Shown here piece after piece: positions 1 to 6,700 of a DNA stretch of 24,106 nt. The notes under the pieces were generated by a model. The model was not told the origin of the DNA and ran no database searches. It saw only the letters and a program-made list of their open reading frames with translations. The first letter of the stretch is position 1. The number at the start of each line of letters is the position of its first letter. The position numbers and the translations under genes are program-made. Source of the stretch: Clostridiales bacterium (GTDB lineage Bacteria; Bacillota; Clostridia; Lachnospirales; Lachnospiraceae); contig JAHZAT010000007.1 in the NCBI GenBank assembly GCA_019423795.1, positions 1-24,106 of the forward strand. Reading direction: 5' to 3'.

Positions 1-1550
1 CCGGAAATAAAATGAAAGACATTTTGGAAAAATTGACATCCAATAGATTCTTAGGAATTATCGTAGGAGCCTTAATCACAGCCGTGATCCAGTCATCCTC
101 AGCTACAACGGTAATGGTTGTAGGATTTGTAAACTCTGGAATGATGACATTAAATCAGGCAGTATGGATCATCATGGGAGCAAATATCGGTACAACGATC
201 ACGGGACAGTTAATTGCCTTAGACGTTGGAGCATTAGCACCATTGATCGCATTTATTGGTGTAGCACTTGTTGTATTTTCAAAGAATGAGAAAGTACAGT
301 TTGTTGGAGAGATCATTGCGGGACTTGGTATCTTATTTGTCGGAATGAACATGATGGGGGATTCCATGGTACCACTTCGTGAGTATCCACCATTTATCAA
401 CCTGATGACAAGATTCTCTAATCCACTGATCGGAATCATCGCAGGTATGATCTTTACAGCGGTCATTCAGTCATCTTCAGCTTCTGTAGGTATCTTACAG
501 GCGCTGGCGTTAAGCGGGGTTATCAGTTTCCATGATGCAGCCTTTGTATTATTTGGACAGAATATCGGTACATGTATCACAGCAATCTTAGCATCTATCG
601 GAACAGAGAGAAGCGCGAAGAGAGCAACGATCATTCATTTAAGTTTCAATATCATTGGAACAGTCATTTTTACAATTTTATGTTTAGTGACACCTTTGAC
701 AAATTATGTGGCAGGATTCAGTGGAAGCAGTATTACAAAACAGATTGCCAATATGCATACATTATTTAATATCAGTACAACCATCCTGCTGATCCCATTT
801 GGAAATTATCTGGCAAAACTTGCAACCAAGATCCTTCCAGAGAAAGCAGAAGAGAAAGAACATCACAAACATTTAAAATACATCAAATCAGTTGATACAA
901 GAGTGGATGCAACATTTGGTACATCAGCGATCAACTTACAGAACTTAAGAAATGAAATTCAGAGAATGCTTGAGATGGCAAGAGTCAATGTAGAAGAAAG
1001 TTTTGATGCATTTTTGGCAGGAAGCAGCAGATTCTTAGGTGATGTTGATAAAAGAGAAGATTATATTGATTATCTGAACAAAGAAATTTCAAGAGCCGCA
1101 GCAAAGATGATGGCGCATGAAACGAATGTTAAAGCTTCAAAAAATATCGGCTCATATCTTGATATGACAAGTAATATCGAACGAATTGGAGATCATGCAG
1201 TTAATATTTGTGATTATACAAAGTTGATCGAAGAAAAACATATTGTATTTTCAGATGACGCAAAACAGCAGATGGAAGAAATGAAAATGATCTGTGAAAA
1301 AATGTTCCATAACATTTCTAAGGTACCAGAGGATACGCAGGAATGGCTTCAGAAAGTTCATGATTCAGAGAACTTTATCGATCAGAAGACAGAAGAATTC
1401 TACGAAAGTCACTTGGAACGTATCAACAGAGGAGAATGTAATGATGAAGCATGCATCATTTTCTCTGAAATGTTAACAGACTTTGAGCGTATTGGTGATC
1501 ATACATGGAATGTTGCGAAACAGATGGCAAAGATCATTGAACGTGGGTAA
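1..1550 (+). CDS. Na/phosphate cotransporter family protein with C-terminal PhoU-like domain (5' end outside window)
   Basis: Membrane carrier of the NptA/Na-Pi cotransporter family, expected to import phosphate with sodium. The frame is open to the left edge: the codons before the ATG at 12 read Gly-Asn-Lys, which fits the family's usual AGNKMKDIL stretch. That ATG is therefore probably internal and an N-terminal membrane segment is missing. The hallmark inverted repeats are both present, VIQSSSATTVM near the start and VIQSSSASVGI about 125 residues later, each followed by a GQNIGT or GANIGT motif. Hydrophobic segments fill roughly the first 270 residues. The last 200 residues are charged and helical with two ERIGDH motifs, as in PhoU-type domains that may sense or gate phosphate transport. 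A strong terminator follows, so it ends its transcript. Family is secure; the substrate is inferred. Confidence 0.93.
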   Translation, partial: GNKMKDILEKLTSNRFLGIIVGALITAVIQSSSATTVMVVGFVNSGMMTLNQAVWIIMGANIGTTITGQLIALDVGALAPLIAFIGVALVVFSKNEKVQFVGEIIAGLGILFVGMNMMGDSMVPLREYPPFINLMTRFSNPLIGIIAGMIFTAVIQSSSASVGILQALALSGVISFHDAAFVLFGQNIGTCITAILASIGTERSAKRATIIHLSFNIIGTVIFTILCLVTPLTNYVAGFSGSSITKQIANMHTLFNISTTILLIPFGNYLAKLATKILPEKAEEKEHHKHLKYIKSVDTRVDATFGTSAINLQNLRNEIQRMLEMARVNVEESFDAFLAGSSRFLGDVDKREDYIDYLNKEISRAAAKMMAHETNVKASKNIGSYLDMTSNIERIGDHAVNICDYTKLIEEKHIVFSDDAKQQMEEMKMICEKMFHNISKVPEDTQEWLQKVHDSENFIDQKTEEFYESHLERINRGECNDEACIIFSEMLTDFERIGDHTWNVAKQMAKIIERG

Positions 1551-1570
1551 AACAATTACATAAAATTCAA

Positions 1571-1613
1571 AAAGAACCTTCTGAAAGAACTAAAATAAGA
1601 AGGTTCTTTTTTT
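1571..1613 (+). terminator. Rho-independent terminator after the phosphate cotransporter
   Basis: A perfect 12-bp stem (1571-1582 with 1598-1609, AAAGAACCTTCT arm) with a 15-nt loop is followed by a T run. It separates the cotransporter from the rpe promoter. Confidence 0.9.
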
Positions 1614-1622
1614 GATAGTAAC

Positions 1623-1651
1623 TAGACTTGTTATAAACAATACGTTATACT
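1623..1651 (+). promoter_or_regulatory. SigA-type promoter for rpe-mrp
   Basis: TAGACT (1623-1628) and TATACT (1646-1651) are separated by 17 bp. They lie about 40 bp before the rpe start and directly after the preceding terminator. An AAAGGAG ribosome binding site follows at 1678-1684. Confidence 0.6.
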
Positions 1652-1693
1652 AAAAAGAGTGCTAAAAACAGGTGTGTAAAGGAGAAATGAGTT

Positions 1694-2350
1694 ATGGATT
1701 ATATTTTATCCCCATCAATTTTGTCAGCAGATTTTGCGAATCTTGGAGCAGATGTAAAAGAAGCAGTAAAAGCAGGTGCAAAATGGGTGCATATTGATGT
1801 TATGGATGGAATGTTCGTACCTAATATTTCCTTGGGACTTCCAGTGATTAAATCACTTCGTAAAGAAACAGAAGCTTTATTTGATGTACATTTAATGATT
1901 GAAGAACCAGGAAGATATATTGATGATTTTGCAGAAGCAGGAGCTGATCTGATCACTCTTCACGCAGAAGCAACAAAACATCTTCATAGAGCAATCCAGC
2001 AGGTAAAAGCGAAAGGATTAAAAGTTGGAGTAGCCTTGAATCCAGCAACGCCATTATCTGCATTAGATTATGTATTAGAAGAATTAGATATGGTACTGAT
2101 CATGACTGTAAACCCAGGTTATGGCGGACAATCTTATATTGCGAAGATGGATGACAAGATCAAAGAATTAAGAGCGATCATCAATGAAAAAGGACTGGAT
2201 ATCGATATTGAAGTAGATGGAGGAATCTCAGCAAAGAACGTAGCACATGTCAAAGAATGTGGAGCAAACGTATTTGTAGCAGGATCCGCTGTATTTAACG
2301 GTGATATTGCATCTAGTGCAAAAGATATTTTAGAAGCTATGGAGGCGTAA
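1694..2350 (+). CDS. rpe: Ribulose-phosphate 3-epimerase
   Basis: Interconverts D-ribulose 5-phosphate and D-xylulose 5-phosphate in the cytosolic pentose phosphate pathway. The 218-residue protein has the family's full length and TIM-barrel signatures: SPSILSADF at the start, HIDVMDG at 33-39, FDVHLMIEEP at 63-72, VNPGYGGQ near 139-146 and EVDGGIS at 173-179. The metal and acid-base residues expected for the family (H33, D35, H66, D175) are all visible. The ATG sits 9 nt after AAAGGAG. Its last codons contain the GGAG ribosome binding site of the next gene, which starts 2 nt after the stop, so the two are translationally linked. Xylulose 5-phosphate is also the product of the xylulokinase encoded at 6701-8170. 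Confidence 0.96.
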   Translation: MDYILSPSILSADFANLGADVKEAVKAGAKWVHIDVMDGMFVPNISLGLPVIKSLRKETEALFDVHLMIEEPGRYIDDFAEAGADLITLHAEATKHLHRAIQQVKAKGLKVGVALNPATPLSALDYVLEELDMVLIMTVNPGYGGQSYIAKMDDKIKELRAIINEKGLDIDIEVDGGISAKNVAHVKECGANVFVAGSAVFNGDIASSAKDILEAMEA

Positions 2351-2352
2351 AA

Positions 2353-3177
2353 ATGAGTGAATGTAGTCATGACTGCAGCAGTTGTAGTGCAAACTGCGGA
2401 AGCAGAACACAGGAGAAAACAGATTTTCTTGAACCATTATATAGAGAAAGTAAAGTAAAGAAGGTTATCGGTATCGTCAGTGGAAAAGGTGGCGTAGGTA
2501 AATCCATGACAACTTCTTTATTAGGAGTCGCAGCAATGAGAAAAGGGTTGCATACAGCAATTCTTGATGCGGATGTCACAGGACCATCCATCCCGCAGGC
2601 ATTTGGACTTCATGAGAGATTATTAGGAAATGCAGAAGGAATCATTCTTCCAGCAATGACAAATTTTGGAATCGAAGTTGTATCTTTAAACTTAATGTTA
2701 GAAGAAGAAACACAGCCAGTGATCTGGAGAGGTCCAGTTGTAGCAGATGTTGTAAAACAGTTCTGGGGTAAGACATTATGGAAAGACATTGATGTGATGT
2801 TTGTGGACATGCCACCAGGAACCGGAGAAGTTCCATTAACAGTTTTCCAGTCTATTCCATTAGATGGAATCGTTGTCGTTGCAACTCCACAGGAATTAGT
2901 AGGAATGATCGTGGAGAAAGCTGTGAATATGGCGAACATGATGAATGTACCAGTTCTGGGTCTGATCGAGAACATGAGCTACATCAAATGTCCAGATTGC
3001 GGCAAAGAGATCAAGGTATTTGGAGACAGTCATATTGAAGAAATTTCTGAGAAGTTTAACATTCCAGTACTCGGAAAACTTCCAATTGATCCAAAATTAA
3101 CACAGGCATGTGACGCAGGGCTGATCGAGGATGTGGAAAATATTTACTTAGATGGTGTAATGGATATCATTTTATAA
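2353..3177 (+). CDS. Mrp/NBP35 family P-loop ATPase, Fe-S cluster carrier
   Basis: A cytosolic ATP-binding protein of the Mrp/ApbC/NBP35 family that is thought to hold and deliver [4Fe-4S] clusters. The deviant Walker A GKGGVGKS lies at 44-51, DADVTGPSIP at 72-81 and DMPPGTGE at 152-159. The CPDC pair at 213-216 is the cluster-bridging site of the dimer. The first 15 residues carry four more cysteines (C4, C8, C11, C15; CX3CX2CX3C), a Cys-rich extension reminiscent of Nbp35 rather than of plain ApbC. The length of 274 residues suits a form lacking the N-terminal DUF59 domain. It starts 2 nt after rpe and is followed by a terminator. Family assignment is firm; its client proteins cannot be read from the sequence. 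Confidence 0.93.
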   Translation: MSECSHDCSSCSANCGSRTQEKTDFLEPLYRESKVKKVIGIVSGKGGVGKSMTTSLLGVAAMRKGLHTAILDADVTGPSIPQAFGLHERLLGNAEGIILPAMTNFGIEVVSLNLMLEEETQPVIWRGPVVADVVKQFWGKTLWKDIDVMFVDMPPGTGEVPLTVFQSIPLDGIVVVATPQELVGMIVEKAVNMANMMNVPVLGLIENMSYIKCPDCGKEIKVFGDSHIEEISEKFNIPVLGKLPIDPKLTQACDAGLIEDVENIYLDGVMDIIL

Positions 3178-3190
3178 GAAGAAACAACGT

Positions 3191-3218
3191 AAAGAAGCGG
3201 TTTTCCGCTTCTTTTTTT
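3191..3218 (+). terminator. Rho-independent terminator after rpe-mrp
   Basis: A perfect 9-bp stem (3192-3200 AAGAAGCGG with 3205-3213) with a TTTT loop is followed by seven T residues in the run from 3212. Confidence 0.93.
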
Positions 3219-3350
3219 GATGGAAAAAACGCAATAAAAAATAGAAATATTTTATACAAATATATAAAAAACAAATCGTATAAGTTAATAAATTTGTAAC
3301 AACAAACTTACATATATTGGAAATAAATTGTATTTTATCGAGTACAAAGG

Positions 3351-3379
3351 TTGACATATCGATGGATATCGGGTAAAGT
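3351..3379 (+). promoter_or_regulatory. SigA-type promoter for the 3D-domain protein gene
   Basis: A perfect TTGACA (3351-3356) lies 17 bp before TAAAGT (3374-3379). This implies a leader of about 70 nt before the ATG at 3456. The 130 bp upstream are very AT-rich and hold no gene that I can support. Confidence 0.65.
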
Positions 3380-3400
3380 ATGAAACATAGATTTCGAAAT

Positions 3401-3417
3401 TGTTACAAAATTGTTTC
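3401..3417 (+). promoter_or_regulatory. Candidate WalR-type direct repeat
   Basis: TGTTAC-N5-TGTTTC matches 11 of 12 defined positions of the WalR (YycF) consensus TGTWAH-N5-TGTWAH. It lies between the predicted promoter and the start of a 3D-domain cell-wall protein, and the Bacillus 3D-domain protein YocH is a known WalR target. The position downstream of the promoter would suit repression rather than activation. No binding is shown; this is a motif match in AT-rich DNA. Confidence 0.4.
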
Positions 3418-3455
3418 GAAGTTTAAGAAACTATTGAGCACAGAAAGAGGTTTAT

Positions 3456-3857
3456 ATGCTGAAAGTTATGAAGAAGAAATTGTTAGTAGTGATCACAATG
3501 CTAGTAGTAGCATCAGGATTCATTTTTACAGGATCAACTTCAACCAAAGCAAAAGATAACGACGTAAAGTACTTAGGAAAATATAAATTAACAGCTTACT
3601 GCGGATGCAGAAAGTGCAGTGGAAAATGGGGAGCAAGAACAGCTTCTGGAAAGAAAGCAAAACAGGGAAGAACTATTGCTGTAGATAAAAGAAAGATCAA
3701 ATTAGGATCAAAAGTACAGATCAATGGAAAAACATACGTAGCCGAAGATGTCGGAGGCGGTGTCAAAGGAAAACATATCGATGTATTCTTTAAATCTCAT
3801 AAACAGACAAAGAGATTTGGTAAGAAAACAGGTGTTAAAGTTTATAAGGTAAATTAA
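3456..3857 (+). CDS. Secreted 3D-domain (Asp-Asp-Asp) cell-wall protein
   Basis: A small exported protein with the 3D domain, the double-psi beta-barrel shared with MltA-type lytic transglycosylases and the Bacillus YocH/YuiC proteins. It probably acts on peptidoglycan outside the cell. Residues 5-30 form a signal peptide (MKKKLL followed by a hydrophobic core), with no lipobox cysteine. The domain runs from YKLTAYCGC (about 44) to the end. It shows the characteristic aspartates in TIAVDKR, VAEDVGGGVKG and HIDVFF, plus the pair CGCRKC. At 133 residues it is a stand-alone 3D domain without LysM or SH3b repeats. The start follows GAGG by 5 nt; a second ATG at 3468 would shorten it by four residues. 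It has its own promoter and terminator. Enzyme activity is inferred from the fold. Confidence 0.87.
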   Translation: MLKVMKKKLLVVITMLVVASGFIFTGSTSTKAKDNDVKYLGKYKLTAYCGCRKCSGKWGARTASGKKAKQGRTIAVDKRKIKLGSKVQINGKTYVAEDVGGGVKGKHIDVFFKSHKQTKRFGKKTGVKVYKVN

Positions 3858-3887
3858 GATACGAATGATGATCATAAAATATAGCGT

Positions 3888-3943
3888 AAAAATATCAGCC
3901 AGTTTGGAAGAAAAGATGAATTCAAACTGGCTGATATTTTTTT
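3888..3943. terminator. Bidirectional terminator between convergent genes
   Basis: A perfect 15-bp stem (3892-3906 with 3923-3937) is flanked by an A run on the left and a T run on the right. It can therefore end both the 3D-domain gene on the plus strand and the nucleotidyltransferase gene on the minus strand. Confidence 0.92.
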
Positions 3944-3970
3944 GCTTTTACAAATGAATATTTAACGGTA

Positions 3971-4882
3971 TTAAAATTTATAAGTACCATTTTCTCTTAA
4001 AGCAGCTAAAGCATCAATAACGCTCTGTTTATCTTCTGGATATGTAACACCATACCACTGATCTTTAGATACAAGCACTTCAAGAGAGGCTTTTCCATCA
4101 TGTAACAGGTCACTTGCGACACTAGGAATAAAGTATTCACCTTTTAATGGATTCTCTTTGATCGCTTGATCAAGGAAAGCAGGGAATCCTTTTTCTAACT
4201 CGTCCATGATCATAGGCTGGAATCCAAAGAAGTTCATGGACACTAAAGTATCAAATGGAAGCGATGCCCAAGTTGCACCGTCATCTTCTGTGAATTCTGC
4301 ATGATCTTCACGTTTTTCGATATGAGTTCTTTCTGTGATAGAAAGTAACTGGTGGTTGTCATCAACTTCACAGATACCTCTGGATACGTATCCATTCTCT
4401 GTAACTGTATTTCCAAGATGATATCCCACCATTGCAAATGGTGCCTTTCCGTCTTTCTCTTCATGGCTTGTAAGGAAATCAGCCATGACTTTATATCCAT
4501 CCACACCATAATAGTCATCTGCGTTGATCACGGCAAATGGTTCATTGATAAATGGTTTTGCACATAAAACAGCATGTGCAGTTCCCCAAGGTTTCACACG
4601 TCCTTCTGGGACATTATAACCTTCTGGTAATGCATCTACTTCCTGATATGCATAACATACTTCCATTCCCTCAGGAACCCTTGCTCCAACAGTTTCTTTA
4701 AAATCTTTCTCAATTGCTTTCTTTATCACAAAGACTACCTTACCGAATCCGGCACGTTTTGCATCATAGATGGAATAATCAATGATCGCATGTCCCATCG
4801 AATCCATAGGGTCCATCTGTTTTAATCCTCCATAACGGCTTCCCATACCGGCAGCCAGAATTACTAATGCTGGTTTTTTCAT
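3971..4882 (-). CDS. Sugar-phosphate nucleotidyltransferase family protein
   Basis: A cytosolic nucleotidyltransferase-fold enzyme, expected to join an NTP to a sugar phosphate or similar alcohol phosphate and release pyrophosphate. The N-terminal signature LAAGMGSRYGGLKQ (9-22) is the nucleotide-binding loop. FAVINADDYYG in the middle supplies the metal-binding aspartates of the fold. The 303 residues form one domain, with no left-handed beta-helix or acyltransferase tail. It is transcribed alone, from its own promoter to a bidirectional terminator, so neighbours give no clue to the sugar. The ATG follows GGGAG on the minus strand. UTP-glucose-1-phosphate uridylyltransferase is a common label for such proteins, but I cannot confirm the base or the sugar. 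Confidence 0.85.
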   Translation of the reverse strand: MKKPALVILAAGMGSRYGGLKQMDPMDSMGHAIIDYSIYDAKRAGFGKVVFVIKKAIEKDFKETVGARVPEGMEVCYAYQEVDALPEGYNVPEGRVKPWGTAHAVLCAKPFINEPFAVINADDYYGVDGYKVMADFLTSHEEKDGKAPFAMVGYHLGNTVTENGYVSRGICEVDDNHQLLSITERTHIEKREDHAEFTEDDGATWASLPFDTLVSMNFFGFQPMIMDELEKGFPAFLDQAIKENPLKGEYFIPSVASDLLHDGKASLEVLVSKDQWYGVTYPEDKQSVIDALAALRENGTYKF

Positions 4883-4916
4883 GAAAAAACTCCCTTCTGA
4901 TTTTTAAACTAAAATA

Positions 4917-4945
4917 AGTATAACGCAAGATGGAACAGATGGAAA
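4917..4945 (-). promoter_or_regulatory. SigA-type promoter for the nucleotidyltransferase gene
   Basis: Read on the minus strand, TTTCCA (4945-4940) and TATACT (4922-4917) are 17 bp apart and lie 35-63 bp before the ATG at 4882. Confidence 0.5.
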
Positions 4946-4985
4946 GAGAAAGAAAAAATAAAGAATTGGAATTGATAAAGATCTA

Positions 4986-5014
4986 TTTCGGTCAGCTAGA
5001 ATTTATTGTATAAT
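4986..5014 (+). promoter_or_regulatory. Possible promoter with perfect -10 box upstream of the AraC-type regulator
   Basis: TATAAT lies at 5009-5014. The best partner at 17 bp, TTTCGG (4986-4991), is poor. It would transcribe both the short reading frame at 5075 and the regulator gene. Confidence 0.35.
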
Positions 5015-5074
5015 TTGAGTATTGAATCGTTGCAAAAAAAGAGAAAGATTTACAAATATTCGAGGAGGAAGAGT

Positions 5075-5116
5075 ATGAAAAACGAATATTATCAGTTTTA
5101 TTATCGATGGTTGTGA
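5075..5116 (+). pseudogene. Thirteen-codon reading frame with strong RBS; probable stump of an exported-protein gene
   Basis: An excellent GAGGAGG (5062-5068) precedes an ATG that reads only MKNEYYQFYYRWL before a stop. Adding one A to the A-run just after the ATG gives MKKRILSVLLSMVVTK and then a stop, which looks like the start of a signal peptide. I infer that this is the 5' stump of a deleted gene, perhaps a sugar-binding lipoprotein, carrying a one-base shift. A short tyrosine-rich leader peptide is the alternative. The following 40 bp run straight into the AraC-type gene. Confidence 0.35.
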
Positions 5117-5159
5117 CAAAATAAAAGGATATCCATGAGGATAAGAAAAGGATAAAGCG

Positions 5160-6008
5160 ATGACAGAGATTCAACATGAACTGATCATGCCGAATAAGGA
5201 TCTTCCATTTAAGATGTTCCTTTTTGAAGGCAGAGATGGTAATTATATCAGAGAAAAACATTGGCACAGATCGATCGAGATCTTTGCGGTCTTTCAGGGA
5301 ACGCTGGAGTTTTATTTAAACGATCAGGAGTATTTACTGGAATGTGGAGATTTTATTATTGTCAATTCCAACGAAGTGCATTCCATTCATGCACCAAAAG
5401 AAAATATGACTGTTGTGCTCCAGATGCCGCTTAATATGTTTGAAAAATACTACACTGGGGATCAGTTCATTTGCTTCGCCCATGCCCCGCAGGCACAGGA
5501 TGAACAGCTCATGGAAATGATCTGTGAGATGTATATGGCATATTCTGATAAGCATTGTGGCTATGATCTGAAGATTCAAAGCCTGTTTTATGATATGTTA
5601 TATCTGATGGTTACAAGATACCGTGAGATTAATGTACACCCAGATATTTTACATCAACACAAGCAGTTAACCAAGTTATCTGTGATTACAGATTACATGA
5701 AAGAACATTACAAAGACGAATTATCTTTGGCAAGACTTGCAGAGATTTTCGGGTATTCTCCATCCTATTTATCCCGAATGTTTCAAAAATATGCAGGAAT
5801 CAATTATAAAGACTATTTGCAGGCAATCCGCACTGAACATGGGTACAGACAGCTGATAGAGACAAAGATGACGATCAGTGATATTTCCATGGAAAATGGA
5901 TTTCCAAATAACAAAGCATTTTCTAAAGCTTTTTATAAAAAGTATGGGATCATGCCTGCTGAATTTCGAAAAAGACAAAAAAGTGCCATAAACAAGATAA
6001 GTAATTAG
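5160..6008 (+). CDS. AraC family transcriptional regulator with N-terminal cupin sensor domain
   Basis: A cytosolic DNA-binding regulator, probably responsive to a sugar. The N-terminal cupin (about 30-110) shows EKHWHRSIEIFAVFQGTLEF, then ECGDFIIVNSNEVHSI, the usual ligand-pocket pattern. The C-terminal 100 residues (about 173-272) hold two helix-turn-helix units: LSLARLAEIFGYSPSYLSRMFQKYAG, followed by TISDISMENGFPNNKAFSKAFYKKYGIMPAEFRK, the conserved AraC/XylS ending. The length of 282 residues is typical. AAGGA lies 9 nt before the ATG. It stands immediately upstream of a decayed sugar-isomerase gene and an intact xylulokinase gene on the same strand, so it probably once controlled that operon. 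Ligand and operator are unknown. The gene itself shows no damage. Confidence 0.92.
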   Translation: MTEIQHELIMPNKDLPFKMFLFEGRDGNYIREKHWHRSIEIFAVFQGTLEFYLNDQEYLLECGDFIIVNSNEVHSIHAPKENMTVVLQMPLNMFEKYYTGDQFICFAHAPQAQDEQLMEMICEMYMAYSDKHCGYDLKIQSLFYDMLYLMVTRYREINVHPDILHQHKQLTKLSVITDYMKEHYKDELSLARLAEIFGYSPSYLSRMFQKYAGINYKDYLQAIRTEHGYRQLIETKMTISDISMENGFPNNKAFSKAFYKKYGIMPAEFRKRQKSAINKISN

Positions 6009-6037
6009 TCGAGAAAACAAAAGCATATTGTTATAAT
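6009..6037 (+). promoter_or_regulatory. Candidate promoter for the decayed isomerase-xylulokinase operon
   Basis: A perfect TATAAT (6032-6037) lies 17 bp after TCGAGA (6009-6014), right behind the AraC-type stop codon. The weak -35 would suit an activator-dependent promoter. It is the nearest plausible promoter for the xylulokinase gene. Confidence 0.42.
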
Positions 6038-6044
6038 CTTATAA

Positions 6045-6164
6045 GTGATAAATGGAGAAGACAAACTTTTAACTGCACAGAATAAATGGCTGATCGCACA
6101 TGAAGAAACTCAAATACCTGGAGCGTTTTGTGGATTAGTTGGAGAAAATATCACATTAAAATGA
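6045..6164 (+). pseudogene. Remnant of an unidentified sugar-locus gene, 3' end only
   Basis: A reading frame of 39 codons (GTG start without a good ribosome binding site) ends in TGA. It has natural protein composition, including NKWLIAHEETQIPGAF and CGLVGENITLK. From memory it resembles the C-terminal end of DUF4867 proteins, cupin-like proteins found beside sugar isomerases and kinases in Lachnospiraceae; that match is not verified. With the wrecked isomerase directly behind it, I read it as the tail of a gene whose front was deleted. A genuine small protein is less likely. Confidence 0.4.
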
Positions 6165-6191
6165 TCAAAAAAGGAAAGGATGGAGAATCAA

Positions 6192-6686
6192 ATGAGTAAT
6201 ATGCCAAAAGTAAAGATCGAAATCGTAGCAGTCAGCAGAGATTGTTTCCCAGAAAGTTTATCAGTGAATCGCAGAAATATTACTTGCCAAACATTTTGAA
6301 GGACCAAAAATGTTCTTTGCAGCAGCAGAGGAAAGAGGAGATAATCTGTTAGATGGACGTGGAGATGCATATTGTGGTATGCTGAACGCAAGTTATAATC
6401 TGAAATTGTACCAATCGCAAGAGCTGTCGTTGGATTAAGCAGCTTAAAGATCATCAGTTTTGGGCCTCGTCCATTAAACTTCTTAGCATACAATGCACCA
6501 ATCCAGCAGTTATACAACTTAGGAGTTGAGATCGAGAAAAACTTCCCTCATCATGGAGCTGTAGCATTTGGTAATTTCGGAAAAACATTATATGAAGTAT
6601 TTAAATATGTTGGAGTTCCAGTAGAAGAGATTGGATACAATCAGCCAGCTGGAGTCAGATATCCAACAGAAAATCCTTGGGGATAA
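6192..6686 (+). pseudogene. L-fucose isomerase-like sugar isomerase, pseudogene with three internal deletions
   Basis: Three blocks of one protein remain in order. Block one (6192 to about 6278) reads MSNMPKVKIEIVAVSRDC and on to the family's N-terminal arginine-rich stretch. Block two (about 6280-6405) is in the +1 frame and reads LLAKHFEGPKMFFAAAEE, then DGRGDAYCGMLNASYNL. Block three (6402-6686) returns to the first frame, with VPIARAVVGLSSLKIISFG and LNFLAYNAPIQQLYNLGVEI. After a third, in-frame junction near 6537-6542 it jumps to the C-terminal FPHHGAVAFGNFGKTLYEV and ends at a normal stop. About 165 codons remain of a protein I expect to be near 480 residues. The usual start and stop and an AAGGA site (6175-6179) survive. 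It would have fed its ketose to the kinase encoded next. Confidence 0.85.
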
Positions 6687-6700
6687 GATCGGAGGTTTGT

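Noticed and set aside
3172..3357. 61-residue hydrophobic ORF on the minus strand
   Set aside because: It lies across a terminator and AT-rich promoter DNA, has no ribosome binding site, and its Phe/Lys/Ile bias is that of translated AT-rich sequence.
6188..6517. 109-residue minus-strand ORF
   Set aside because: It lies opposite the isomerase pseudogene, whose plus-strand blocks give clear family motifs.
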